A DNA stretch of 64,000 nt from CAVXFB01 sp963760935 (lineage in GTDB: Bacteria; Planctomycetota; Planctomycetia; Pirellulales; Thermoguttaceae): contig CAVXFB010000008.1 of assembly GCA_963760935.1 (NCBI GenBank), positions 992,001 through 1,056,000 of the forward strand, written 5' to 3'. The translations under genes and the position numbers were made by a program. Below are positions 1 to 7,770 of the stretch, piece by piece (position 1 is the first letter of the stretch; every line of letters starts with the position of its first letter). Under the pieces are notes generated by a model. That model was not told the DNA's origin and made no database searches. It saw only the letters and a list, made by a program, of their open reading frames with translations.

Positions 1-1725
1 GTTATTCCGGTCTACGATCGGACGGACGTCCTGCGAAAGAGTATCAACTCGATTCTAAGTCAGGACTTTCAGGATTTCGAGGTCTTGTTGGCCTGCGATG
101 GTTCACCGCCGGAGACACTACGCGTGATCCAGGAATATGCCGACCATCCCAAGGTACGGATTTTCTCCTGGCCCGAGAATAGTGGCGGACCAGTCAGAGG
201 GCGAAACCTGATGATCGACCAAGCTCGCGGCAAATACATCGCTTTTCAAGACAGCGACGATCTGGCGGAGCCGCACCGGCTGCGCGTATGTGTCGAAGCC
301 TTGGAAGAGGGAGAAGCTGATGTGGTTTACGGTGGTTTCCGTGCGCTGACTGAGTGGAATGAGGATTGGCGCGACCATCATTTGCAGAACGGCCAGGTGG
401 TCTTGTCGCCTCACTGCAATCTTGCCTCGCTTCGCAAGCTTTGCATTCCGATTCAAGGCACGGTCATGGCACGGGCGTCCGCGCTGCGCTTAGTGGGTGG
501 CTTGAAACCTGAGATGTGCTACCGTGAGGATCACGAGCTATGGGTACGGATGGCCGCGCGGAACTATCGATTCCGAGCCCTGCCCAAGGTGCTCAGCTCG
601 CTTCGGCTTCATTCGGCAAACCTGGAGTTGAAACACTACCAAGACTCCTCGCGGTGGCACCGGAAACTACTGGAGGTCTATGGTGAGCGCGGTCCACTGC
701 TTCCGCGGGTGGCATTCCTGTTGCCTAGTTTGGATGTGAGCGGCGGCGTCGCCGTGGTGCTTCAGTACGCCCATCGACTCCAGATGCTGGGTCACGAGGT
801 GATGGTGCTTACAGTAGACGACAATTCGCAATGCGATTGGTTCCCCTATCGTTCTTTCCGCATTGTGCCACTTTCCCAGGTCCGGGGAGAAGTATTGGAC
901 GTTTTGGTGGCCACTTTCTGGACCACCGCGCCGCTGGTGCAATCGATTCAGGCTGGGCGGAAGTTCTACTTCATCCAGTCGGACGAGAGTCGTTTCTATC
1001 CCGGTGACGAAGAGAAGCAACGATTAGCCCTGGGAACCTATCGTTTGGACCTGGAAATGATCACCGTGGCTCGGTGGCTGCAACAGTGGCTCAAGGATCG
1101 TTTCGACCGCGATGCGCACTATTTGCCCAATGGCATCGACAACTCACTTTTCCACCCCGCGGCGCCTCTGGAGTCCAAAGGGACGAGCCCCCGGGTATTG
1201 TTAGAGGGTCCGATCGATTTACCGTTCAAAGGAATGCAAAAAGCCTTCCAGGCTGTGGCGGACCTAGATTGCGAGGTTTGGTGCGTGAGCAGTGCGGGCA
1301 GGCCCGCGCGACGCTGGCATTGCGATCGGTTTCTTGGTAAGGTGCCGCACTTCCAGATGAAGCATATCTACTCCAGTTGTGACGTCTTACTAAAGATGAG
1401 CGAAGTTGAGTCATTTTGCCTGCCGCCGCTGGAGATGATGGCCTGTGGGCAGGGGGCCTGCGTGATCGGCGAGGTCACCGGCATCGACGAGTACGTCCAA
1501 GACGGTGTTAACGCGCTGGTGGTCAAGCAGGGCGACGTCACGGCTGCCCGCCGGGCCGTGCAGCGGTTGATCGAAGACCCCGAGCTGCGTCGGCGGCTGA
1601 TCGAAAACGGCTTGAAGACAGCCCAACGGTTCGAGTGGGACAGCTTGACCGCACGGCTACAGGAGATCTTCTTCTCCCGTGTGCCTACCGGGCAGTCGGA
1701 GGTGCCCACCCGCCAAGCGGCATAG
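1..1725 (+). CDS. Two-domain glycosyltransferase (GT2 + GT4), 5' end outside window
   Basis: The reading frame is open from base 1, so the start lies upstream. The visible N-terminal part is a GT-A fold family 2 glycosyltransferase: VIPVYDR at the very start, then ACDG and a DSDD metal/nucleotide-binding motif near visible residue 81. From about residue 235 a second, GT-B fold family 4 glycosyltransferase begins (AFLLPSLDVSGGVAVVLQ) and ends in an ESFCLPPLEMMACG stretch, the usual E-x7-E donor-sugar region. Such double enzymes build surface polysaccharide or glycan chains in the cytoplasm from nucleotide sugars. The substrate cannot be told from sequence. The next gene lies about 380 bp downstream, so this is probably the last gene of its unit. 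Confidence 0.85.
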   Translation, partial: VIPVYDRTDVLRKSINSILSQDFQDFEVLLACDGSPPETLRVIQEYADHPKVRIFSWPENSGGPVRGRNLMIDQARGKYIAFQDSDDLAEPHRLRVCVEALEEGEADVVYGGFRALTEWNEDWRDHHLQNGQVVLSPHCNLASLRKLCIPIQGTVMARASALRLVGGLKPEMCYREDHELWVRMAARNYRFRALPKVLSSLRLHSANLELKHYQDSSRWHRKLLEVYGERGPLLPRVAFLLPSLDVSGGVAVVLQYAHRLQMLGHEVMVLTVDDNSQCDWFPYRSFRIVPLSQVRGEVLDVLVATFWTTAPLVQSIQAGRKFYFIQSDESRFYPGDEEKQRLALGTYRLDLEMITVARWLQQWLKDRFDRDAHYLPNGIDNSLFHPAAPLESKGTSPRVLLEGPIDLPFKGMQKAFQAVADLDCEVWCVSSAGRPARRWHCDRFLGKVPHFQMKHIYSSCDVLLKMSEVESFCLPPLEMMACGQGACVIGEVTGIDEYVQDGVNALVVKQGDVTAARRAVQRLIEDPELRRRLIENGLKTAQRFEWDSLTARLQEIFFSRVPTGQSEVPTRQAA

Positions 1726-2066
1726 CGCAGTCAGGCAGGGAGAATCGGGCCGTAATAGACGGTTGGGAAGGCCCGTTCCACGGCTTCCTGGTGTTCCATC
1801 TAACGTTCCATTTGCGGTCCCCCTTCGCCTGCCCGCCGTCTCGTTTGGCATGCCGGCAGGGCGATTCCCAGATTGCCAGTACTGAATTCAAGTCGTTGGA
1901 AAGTCGTCGGGAATGACGTTTCCAATACCGGCTAGCCGCATTGGGGGGGGCGTCGCCAGCGACTCGCCCCAGAGCGTAACCGGCGCAAAGTCAAATTCAC
2001 AGAGCGGCCCTGGCGATCTAATCTGGAATCCCGACCGGTAGTGCAGACAGCAGACAGCACCGTTCA
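1726..2066. other. Non-coding spacer, no gene seen
   Basis: About 340 bases between the glycosyltransferase and the first accessory gene. Short open frames exist on both strands but none has a ribosome-binding site or recognisable protein. A run of eight G occurs near 1945. This is a candidate zone for the left edge of the accessory region, but no direct repeat matching the recombinase side (33.1-33.2 kb) was found by eye. Confidence 0.5.
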
Positions 2067-2076
2067 GACTGATGTC
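2067..2076 (+). repeat. Spacer motif GACTGATGTC, copy 1
   Basis: First of seven copies of the same 10-mer found in gene spacers between 2.0 and 6.2 kb. Its last three bases, GTC, begin the 5' arm of a perfect hairpin. It ends 32 nt before the ATG at 2109. Confidence 0.8.
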
Positions 2077-2106
2077 TTTCCTCCAACGAACCGTTGGAGG
2101 AAAGAC
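2074..2106 (+). promoter_or_regulatory. Perfect 14-bp hairpin burying the Shine-Dalgarno sequence
   Basis: The 5' arm at 2074-2087 (GTCTTTCCTCCAAC) is the exact reverse complement of 2093-2106 (GTTGGAGGAAAGAC), with a 5-nt loop GAACC. The GGAGG at 2096-2100 is the ribosome-binding site for the ATG at 2109 and lies inside the 3' arm, paired with CCTCC. Folded RNA would hide the site, so translation may depend on an unfolding factor, coupling or temperature. The fold is seen; the control is inferred. Confidence 0.7.
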
Positions 2107-2108
2107 GA

Positions 2109-3578
2109 ATGCCCGCCTACTTGAAGATTGAAAACATCGGCGTCTGCCCGCCTGAAGGCTTCACCGTTCTGGGCGTCAGCTTAGCTGACACCAGCGACAA
2201 CCAGGGCGTCATCGGTCAGTTCGGCAGCGGCAATAAGCACGGCGTTGCCGTCTGCCTTCGCAATAATGTGGTTCCGGTGGTCTTCTGCGGCACACTGAGG
2301 CTGGACTTCTTCACCAAGCCGCAGACCGTCGCCGACTCGAAAGCAAGCAAGGATTTCGCCCGCGTGTGCGTCAAGTATGGCGGCACCGATCCTGTGACCG
2401 GAGTCAATCGCTCTGCTACCGAAGACCTCGGCTTCGTCTTGGATTACGGTAAGCAAGACTGGAACGAAGTCGCCCTGGCACTGCGGGAGTTTATCTCCAA
2501 CGCTATCGATCGCAGTATCCGAGAGCATGGCGACTGGCGCAGCGTGAAGATCGAGATTGTTGATGACTCCCGTGTGCGGGCGAAGCGGGACCACACAAGG
2601 ATGTTCCTGCCCCTAACGCCGGAGGTGCTGGACTTCTACAACAACCTGGGGCGGTGGTTTCTCCATTTCTCCGAACCAGAGTCTCTCGACAAGTCCATTC
2701 TGCCGAAGAAGAACCGCAACCTCGGTGACCGCAAGGCGGCGGTAATTTATCGCCGTGGCGTGCGTGTGCGGGAGTTCGAGTCGTCAGATACAGAGTCTCT
2801 TTTCGACTACAATCTCGACAACCTGACCATCGACGAAGCAAGGAAGGCATCGGATTGGGATGTGCGTCACCATTGCGGACAGGCTCTGGCAAGCGCCGAC
2901 AAGGATGTGCTGGCGATCTTGTTCAGCCACCTCCTGAACTCCCATGAACCCGCATGGGAGTTCACCTTCGATACCTACGCCCTCCAACCGTCTTATCGAG
3001 ATAACGCCGATGAAGAAGACCGCAAGCGGCGCAACTGGCAGGAGGCTTTTGTGCAGGTTGCGGGCAATACTGCTGTGCTGACTGGCGAAGGGACGGTGAA
3101 GCAGCTTGAAGGCAAGGGCTACAGAGCCATCCAGGCACCCGATGGAATTATTAACGCCGCTGCTCGCTACGGCGTACAAACTCCTGCACAAGTGCTTTCC
3201 AACGATGAGCTATCGGGTCGGCTGATCACGGAACCGACCGAATCTGCACAAGCAACTGTCGATTTCATCTGGCGCACCGTGGAATCTTGCGATCTTAATA
3301 ACGGCAAGTCCAAGCCACCGGTGAAGTGCTTCGCTTCGATCCTCGATGGCGGTGCCATGCTGAACGGTTATTATCGGGACGGGGTGGTGTTTATTAACCG
3401 TGATCTCGCTCCCGCCGATCTGTCCGATGTCGGACAGTTGTCCGACCGACTCTTGCACGTCGCGCTCGAAGAAGTGGCTCACTTCGTCACGGGCGCAACC
3501 GACAACAGCCGGGATTTCCAAAACTATTTGCTCGAACTTGCAGTGAAACTGAGCAGAAAGGAGGTGATTGGAGAATGA
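2109..3578 (+). CDS. Unknown 489-aa protein with GHKL-like ATPase motifs and a C-terminal EExxH motif
   Basis: The start is set at ATG 2109, preceded by GGAGG at 2096-2100; a TTG at 2094 lies inside the hairpin and is less likely. Residues 36-45 (GQFGSGNKHG) resemble the G2 glycine box of GHKL/Hsp90-type ATPases. Residues 128-134 (EFISNAID) resemble the N box (E..N..D). IEIVDDSR follows at 148-155 where a G1-like strand would be. The glycine box comes before the N box, opposite to the usual GHKL order, so this may be a permuted relative or chance similarity. The C-terminus has HVALEEVAHFVTGATDNSRD, reminiscent of a zinc-dependent helix. It ends overlapping the next gene by ATGA. Function unknown; ATP binding is an inference. 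Confidence 0.8.
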   Translation: MPAYLKIENIGVCPPEGFTVLGVSLADTSDNQGVIGQFGSGNKHGVAVCLRNNVVPVVFCGTLRLDFFTKPQTVADSKASKDFARVCVKYGGTDPVTGVNRSATEDLGFVLDYGKQDWNEVALALREFISNAIDRSIREHGDWRSVKIEIVDDSRVRAKRDHTRMFLPLTPEVLDFYNNLGRWFLHFSEPESLDKSILPKKNRNLGDRKAAVIYRRGVRVREFESSDTESLFDYNLDNLTIDEARKASDWDVRHHCGQALASADKDVLAILFSHLLNSHEPAWEFTFDTYALQPSYRDNADEEDRKRRNWQEAFVQVAGNTAVLTGEGTVKQLEGKGYRAIQAPDGIINAAARYGVQTPAQVLSNDELSGRLITEPTESAQATVDFIWRTVESCDLNNGKSKPPVKCFASILDGGAMLNGYYRDGVVFINRDLAPADLSDVGQLSDRLLHVALEEVAHFVTGATDNSRDFQNYLLELAVKLSRKEVIGE

Positions 3579-3766
3579 GGACTTACTTGATCCCCTGCCA
3601 GTGCTGTGGACACATGCTGCCTCAGGACTGGAATTGGTTCCGTTGCGATCAGTGCGGCTTCCGGGTGTGCCCGCACTGCCTCAGCACACACACAGGCACC
3701 TACGGCAACGGGGGCTACAAGTGCAGCCGGTGCCAATTTGGGTACCTGAAAATGACGAAGGCATAG
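3575..3766 (+). CDS. Small zinc-ribbon protein (63 aa)
   Basis: It overlaps the preceding stop codon (ATGA) and has a strong ribosome-binding site, AAAGGAGGTGA, at about 3556-3566. Eight cysteines fall in CxxC-type pairs (CQCCG, CDQCG, CPHC, CSRC) with nearby histidines, which fits binding of two zinc ions. The tight coupling to the 489-aa protein suggests that the two act together. No more precise role can be read. Confidence 0.8.
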   Translation: MRTYLIPCQCCGHMLPQDWNWFRCDQCGFRVCPHCLSTHTGTYGNGGYKCSRCQFGYLKMTKA

Positions 3767-3827
3767 GTCGCAATCTGCTGGATTTGTCGTCGCGTTCCCC
3801 GCTCATTGCGCTAACCACGAATTCGGT

Positions 3828-3837
3828 GACTGATGTC
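3828..3837 (+). repeat. Spacer motif GACTGATGTC, copy 2
   Basis: Exact copy, 34 nt before the ArdC-like start. It is followed by an imperfect hairpin, TGTCATGG...CCACGACA (one A-C mismatch), just upstream of the AGGAG site. Confidence 0.75.
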
Positions 3838-3871
3838 ATGGATGAGAACCCACGACAACAGGAGCCGAACA

Positions 3872-4771
3872 ATGAACGCCGATCTTTATCAACGAATTAC
3901 CGACCGAATCATTGCCCAACTCGAAAAGGGCGTAGCGCCTTGGCAACAAACATGGGCAACGGTCGGGGGCGGACTGCCGAAGAACGTCGTCAGTCGCAAG
4001 CACTACCGAGGAATCAATACGCTGCTGCTCTGGTCTGCCGCCGAAGAACACCGCTATGAATCGAACCTATGGGCGACGTACCGCCAGTGGGACGCACTAG
4101 GCGGTCACGTCAAGCGTGGCGAGCATGGAACGAAAATAATCTACTGGAACGTAACCAACCAGACCGTGCTGAACGAGGAGACCGGCAAGGATGAGGAGCG
4201 ACGCCGCCTCCTCTGCCGAGAATACACGGTCTTCAATCTTGACCAATGCGGCGGCGAATCGCTCGATCGTTATCGAATTGCTCGGCCCGTGCGGGACTTC
4301 GTCGACTTCGGTCCCGCCGAAGAAGCCATCCGGGCAACTGGTGCGGACATTTTCCACGGTGGAAACAGGGCTTTCTACAACCCGTTAACTGATTGCATCT
4401 ATCTGCCCCATAAAGAAGCCTTCGATAACGAAGCGGACTACTACGCCGTCGCACTCCACGAGCTTGCCCACTGGACGTCGCACGAACGGCGATTGAGTCG
4501 TTTGGATAAACTCGCCCGGTTCGGCGACAAGTCCTATGCCACCGAGGAACTGGTTGCCGAACTCGCCGGGGCTTTCCTGACTGGGGCGCTGAAGATCCCC
4601 AATGATCGCACCCTGGACAGTGCCGCCGCTTACTTGGCGCACTGGCTGACAGTTCTCCGCTCCGACTCGAAGGCAATCTTTACAGCCGCAACAGCGGCCT
4701 CGGCAGCAGCGGATTACATCTTAGCATTCAGTGGGGCGGTGGAATCGGAACCGGCAGAGATTGCGGCATGA
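3872..4771 (+). CDS. ArdC-like antirestriction protein (ssDNA-binding + zincin domain)
   Basis: The start at ATG 3872 has AGGAG at 3860-3864 and gives the typical family N-terminus (LYQRITDRIIAQLEKG). The first 130 residues match the ssDNA-binding domain of ArdC/DUF1738 proteins (APWQQTW, RGINTLLLW). Residues 196-200, HELAH, followed by HERRL, form the metal site of the C-terminal zincin-like metallopeptidase domain. At 299 aa it has the usual length. ArdC proteins of plasmids protect incoming single-stranded DNA against restriction, which fits a mobile origin for this block. An upstream in-frame ATG at 3833 falls within the repeat motif and is less likely to be the start. Confidence 0.9.
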   Translation: MNADLYQRITDRIIAQLEKGVAPWQQTWATVGGGLPKNVVSRKHYRGINTLLLWSAAEEHRYESNLWATYRQWDALGGHVKRGEHGTKIIYWNVTNQTVLNEETGKDEERRRLLCREYTVFNLDQCGGESLDRYRIARPVRDFVDFGPAEEAIRATGADIFHGGNRAFYNPLTDCIYLPHKEAFDNEADYYAVALHELAHWTSHERRLSRLDKLARFGDKSYATEELVAELAGAFLTGALKIPNDRTLDSAAAYLAHWLTVLRSDSKAIFTAATAASAAADYILAFSGAVESEPAEIAA

Positions 4772-4795
4772 GGTTGTGGGGTTCGCAAGCCCATC

Positions 4796-4805
4796 GACTG
4801 ATGTC
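4796..4805 (+). repeat. Spacer motif GACTGATGTC, copy 3
   Basis: Exact copy, 24 nt before the ATG at 4830 and 24 nt after the ArdC stop codon. An AAGGAG site follows at 4815-4820. Confidence 0.75.
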
Positions 4806-4829
4806 ATCTGGATAAAGGAGAGAGAACCA

Positions 4830-5174
4830 ATGAAGCAACCACGGGCGGCTGTCCTAGCTCTCTTATTGGTCGTTGCCGTCTTGCCATCGCTTGCGGCACC
4901 GCCTGTCACTGTCGAGATGCACGAAACGCCACCGGTGACCACCTTCTTGAAACAATTGAAGGTTGGGCAAGCCGTAGCGCTGGAGGAAAAACAAGGACGT
5001 TATCAACTGGGACTCTTCCCCGAGACTATACGCCCCTTGAGTCACACGGTCATCGAGATTGGACAGGATTTCGTAGCGTTGCGCGACGTCGCCAACGTTA
5101 GGGAGACCATAATCCCCGTGTACTCGATCCTGTCGATCCAGGTTCTTCGTGTCGAAGGTAAGCAGCCTGGCTGA
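4830..5174 (+). CDS. Small exported protein of unknown function (114 aa)
   Basis: The ATG at 4830 has AAGGAG at 4815-4820. The N-terminus is a clear signal peptide: KQPR, then a hydrophobic stretch of about 15 residues ending in LAAPP. The mature part of about 90 residues is mixed alpha/beta, with no cysteine and no recognised domain. Its TGA stop at 5172-5174 lies inside copy 4 of the spacer motif. Confidence 0.7.
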   Translation: MKQPRAAVLALLLVVAVLPSLAAPPVTVEMHETPPVTTFLKQLKVGQAVALEEKQGRYQLGLFPETIRPLSHTVIEIGQDFVALRDVANVRETIIPVYSILSIQVLRVEGKQPG

Positions 5175-5178
5175 TGTC
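5169..5178 (+). repeat. Spacer motif GGCTGATGTC, copy 4 (one mismatch)
   Basis: It differs from the others only at position 2 and includes the TGA stop of the upstream gene. It lies 24 nt before the next ATG, with AAAGGA between TTGTT and AACAA half-arms. Confidence 0.7.
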
Positions 5179-5202
5179 TTGTTAGTGAAAGGAACAAACA
5201 CA

Positions 5203-5562
5203 ATGTCACGTCCGAAATCCAAGCGTCTGCTGAACGCCCAAGAGAAGTTCAAGGCTGCCGTCACAACCTACATCCTGAGCGTTGGTGCGCGCCCTGGCAC
5301 GTTCTACGACTACGTTCTGGAGACGCCTGCCGGACTGCTGCACGTCACGGTTTACGGCGATTGGGTTGCTACTCGTTTCGATGACGTGGCACGAGGCAGG
5401 GCTTTCACGGCAACTTGCGGTCATTCCTGCAATCCCTACAGCGGTAAGTGGAATTTCCACTATGGCGACGGTACGGCGGGATCGCTCGATCCCAACAGGA
5501 TCTTGCCGCACATTGATTACTTCTTCGATCGCCTGTTACACTGGGAAGCCGTCGCCGCTTGA
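5203..5562 (+). CDS. Hypothetical protein (119 aa)
   Basis: ATG at 5203 with AAAGGA about 10 nt upstream. The protein has a basic N-terminus and a central aromatic/glycine-rich part (CNPYSGKWNFHYGDG), with no membrane segment. I do not recognise a domain. Its place in the motif-punctuated gene series suggests the same transcription unit as its neighbours. Confidence 0.75.
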   Translation: MSRPKSKRLLNAQEKFKAAVTTYILSVGARPGTFYDYVLETPAGLLHVTVYGDWVATRFDDVARGRAFTATCGHSCNPYSGKWNFHYGDGTAGSLDPNRILPHIDYFFDRLLHWEAVAA

Positions 5563-5563
5563 C

Positions 5564-5573
5564 GACTGATGTC
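5564..5573 (+). repeat. Spacer motif GACTGATGTC, copy 5
   Basis: Exact copy starting 2 nt after the upstream stop and ending 28 nt before the ATG at 5602. AAAGGAG follows. Confidence 0.75.
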
Positions 5574-5601
5574 CTGACCACACAGACAAAGGAGAACGCT
5601 A

Positions 5602-5871
5602 ATGTATGCTTTCCGTTGCGCTTATCGTTTTTCTAACGGGTCGATCGCGGGTTTCGTCGGCTTCGGCTTCGGTGAATACTCAGCCCGCAAAGACTGTCAC
5701 GAACAAGTCCGTAGAAGACTGCTGGCAATGCCGGGCGAACCTGCGACCGTCGACGACAATAGACTGATCTTCTCCGAGCGTGACCTGACGCCGGATGAGA
5801 TGGAGGGAGTCCGTCGGGATTGGGCAAGAGGATTGCGCTACGCTGCCGACGGCGCTCCGTATCCCGACTGA
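5602..5871 (+). CDS. Hypothetical protein (89 aa)
   Basis: ATG at 5602 with AAAGGAG about 9 nt upstream. It is a soluble protein with an aromatic N-terminal strand region and a charged C-terminal half. No known domain is seen. The stop codon is part of the next copy of the spacer motif. Confidence 0.7.
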   Translation: MYAFRCAYRFSNGSIAGFVGFGFGEYSARKDCHEQVRRRLLAMPGEPATVDDNRLIFSERDLTPDEMEGVRRDWARGLRYAADGAPYPD

Positions 5872-5875
5872 TGTC
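5866..5875 (+). repeat. Spacer motif GACTGATGTC, copy 6
   Basis: Exact copy whose TGA is the stop codon of the 89-aa gene. It ends 26 nt before the ATG at 5902. Confidence 0.75.
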
Positions 5876-5901
5876 TTGAGATTGTAACCGGAGAAATCAC
5901 C

Positions 5902-6129
5902 ATGTCCTGCGGACACGAAGATTGGCCTTGCTGCGACTGCGGCGACGAATTGGAGCACTACGACGACGGTGATCTCTGCCAGGGCTGCGGTGAGCCGGAA
6001 CCCTACTGCGTATGCGAGCAGATGGACGACAGCGACGACGACATGGACGGGGATCACGAAAGCGCCCTGGCATCGGCAGGCTGGGGCGTTGATGAGGATT
6101 ACGGGTGTTGCGACAACCGCGAGGACTGA
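5902..6129 (+). CDS. Acidic cysteine-rich small protein (75 aa)
   Basis: The start has CCGGAGA upstream. Of 75 residues, 26 are Asp or Glu, 10 are Cys and only one is Arg (no Lys). CxxC pairs (CCDCGD, CQGCGE, CVCE) suggest zinc binding, followed by a DDSDDDMDGD stretch. Strongly acidic small proteins on mobile DNA are sometimes DNA mimics that block restriction or defence proteins. That role is a guess based on composition and the nearby ArdC-like gene. Confidence 0.7.
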   Translation: MSCGHEDWPCCDCGDELEHYDDGDLCQGCGEPEPYCVCEQMDDSDDDMDGDHESALASAGWGVDEDYGCCDNRED

Positions 6130-6133
6130 TGTC
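6124..6133 (+). repeat. Spacer motif GACTGATGTC, copy 7
   Basis: Exact copy that contains the stop codon of the 75-aa gene. The overlapping TGTCC-TTC-GGACA is a perfect 5-bp stem-loop. It is followed by a longer leader (56 nt) than the other copies. Confidence 0.75.
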
Positions 6134-6189
6134 CTTCGGACAGTGCTGCTGGCGAACTGACCATTTCTCCGAGCGAAAGGAGACAAGAA

Positions 6190-6468
6190 ATGAAAACCAA
6201 ACTGATCCTGCCCGTAATTTTCAAGGCAAAGAGAACAAATCCAGAGGCGCTAACGTCCGCCTTAGACCAGGTGATCGAGACGGCGCTCTCAACTGCCGGT
6301 CTCTTGTCCGAGTATGGCGATCCTACGGTCGGCACGTTCTCAGTGCTGGATACCGAGGCGGCAAAGGAGCACGCCGAAGCCTTGGACGCGCTCATCGACG
6401 GACAAGATGACGAGTTGGGTGAAATGCTCATCCCTATCCGCGATTTCCTCAAACGGCTCGCCACGTAG
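6190..6468 (+). CDS. Hypothetical helical protein (92 aa)
   Basis: ATG at 6190 is preceded by AAAGGAGA about 8 nt upstream. The predicted sequence is mostly helical, acidic in its second half, and has no cysteine or membrane segment. Function unknown. It is the last gene behind a copy of the spacer motif. Confidence 0.65.
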   Translation: MKTKLILPVIFKAKRTNPEALTSALDQVIETALSTAGLLSEYGDPTVGTFSVLDTEAAKEHAEALDALIDGQDDELGEMLIPIRDFLKRLAT

Positions 6469-6732
6469 TCGCTTTCGGCTCAGCAGAAGGAGCATCATCA
6501 ACAGGAATTACGACTTCGATAGCATCGAGCGAGCCGTTCCGTGAAAAGGCTGTTTTGCCTCGCAACTTGTAACATTTTTGGAAACAAATAAATAATCTCG
6601 ATTTCCCGTACAGCGCAAGCGGCTGTGCCCCTCCCCATACGCCACCTCAACGCCCGCTTTCTCTTTCATGGCAGCCGCTGGATATCTGCTAGGGAGTACG
6701 ATACGATGTCGACCCCAAACAACGGAGGAGAT

Positions 6733-7233
6733 ATGAACGCAGGCTACTGGCTGAATCCTGAAACTGGAAAATGCGTGAGAGTTCCGACTACTCACGACGA
6801 ATGGGTGCGGGATTGGGGCAACGCCCAAAGTCTTGGTCTATCAAGAAACGCCTACGATGAAATCATGACGCATCCGTCAACGGACATCGATGCAATCCGG
6901 CTCGTGGCAGTGCATGAGGGATTGGTGCGTATCCGCGAACATCCGAGCTACACCTCGGTCCAGTTCGCGGCACAGCGTGACCGGATAACGTCGATCCTCC
7001 GGGCTGTTCTCGTGGCGCTGAATGACGTGAAATTGCATCCTGACACCCGGCTCGTGATTGACAATCTGCTGTCACACGATTCGATCACGATTTCGTTGCG
7101 CAAGCTGGAAAGCGCCCTTGCAACGGACGTGCCAGTGCTTGGAGAACAATTGTTTGATGAAATCAGGCGGCGGGCAAATCGGAAGGATTTCCATGACGAT
7201 CGGCGGCAAGATATCACAGGACCAGAATTATGA
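6733..7233 (+). CDS. Hypothetical protein (166 aa)
   Basis: ATG 6733 is chosen because GGAGGAG lies directly upstream (6724-6730); earlier in-frame ATGs at 6625 and 6706 have no good site. The N-terminus GYWLNPETGKC is followed by a mostly helical soluble protein. No domain is recognised. It overlaps the next gene (ATGA), so the two are probably translated together. Confidence 0.65.
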   Translation: MNAGYWLNPETGKCVRVPTTHDEWVRDWGNAQSLGLSRNAYDEIMTHPSTDIDAIRLVAVHEGLVRIREHPSYTSVQFAAQRDRITSILRAVLVALNDVKLHPDTRLVIDNLLSHDSITISLRKLESALATDVPVLGEQLFDEIRRRANRKDFHDDRRQDITGPEL

Positions 7234-7763
7234 CTTCCGCACTCGGAACTCATATCCGTTCGCTTCGTCAGTGTCGGGGCTTGTCCCTTGGTGATCTTGC
7301 CCGCTTGGTCGGCTACGGAAACATTTCCAAGGGCGGAAACCGCCTCCATCAGTTGGAAACCACGGGCCGAGGTCATCCCGATCTGCTCGGCAAGGTCGCC
7401 GAGGCGCTTGAGATTGACTGGCAGACCGTGGAAGACCTGGTGGAGGAGGATCGCCGCGCGGCGTATGCCGACTGGTCGCGATGGGCGAACGAAGTTATTC
7501 AGCCCTACTTGGTCGTCCGCGTGATGGCTGCAGTATATTGCCGCCAAGTCCTGCCCGCCGAGATTGCCACTCAGGAGGCGGCTGAACAGCACGCAGCAGC
7601 GATTGCGGCGGAAAGGCACATGCAAGTCTGCCTCGTCTGGTCTCGGAGGCTGTCCGTGTGGTTCGACGCCGGTGGCAAAAAGACCGGCGTCACGGAAGCC
7701 GTGCCGGAGGAAGTCAACGAGCCTTATATGCGGCTGAAGGGCAGTCGGCGGTTTTTGTTGTGA
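7230..7763 (+). CDS. XRE/Cro-type helix-turn-helix protein (177 aa)
   Basis: Residues 5-65 form a Cro/CI-type HTH: LGTHIRSLRQ, LSLGDLARLVGY, then a recognition region and a closing helix LLGKVAEALEI. The remaining 110 residues are helical and alanine-rich with no known ligand domain. It overlaps the preceding gene by 4 nt. It probably binds DNA and regulates this block; the operator is unknown. Confidence 0.75.
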   Translation: MTSALGTHIRSLRQCRGLSLGDLARLVGYGNISKGGNRLHQLETTGRGHPDLLGKVAEALEIDWQTVEDLVEEDRRAAYADWSRWANEVIQPYLVVRVMAAVYCRQVLPAEIATQEAAEQHAAAIAAERHMQVCLVWSRRLSVWFDAGGKKTGVTEAVPEEVNEPYMRLKGSRRFLL

Positions 7764-7770
7764 AATGGTC

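Noticed and set aside
2094..2108. TTG 2094 as the start of the 489-aa protein
   Set aside because: It lies inside the hairpin stem with no SD before it, while ATG 2109 has GGAGG at the proper distance.
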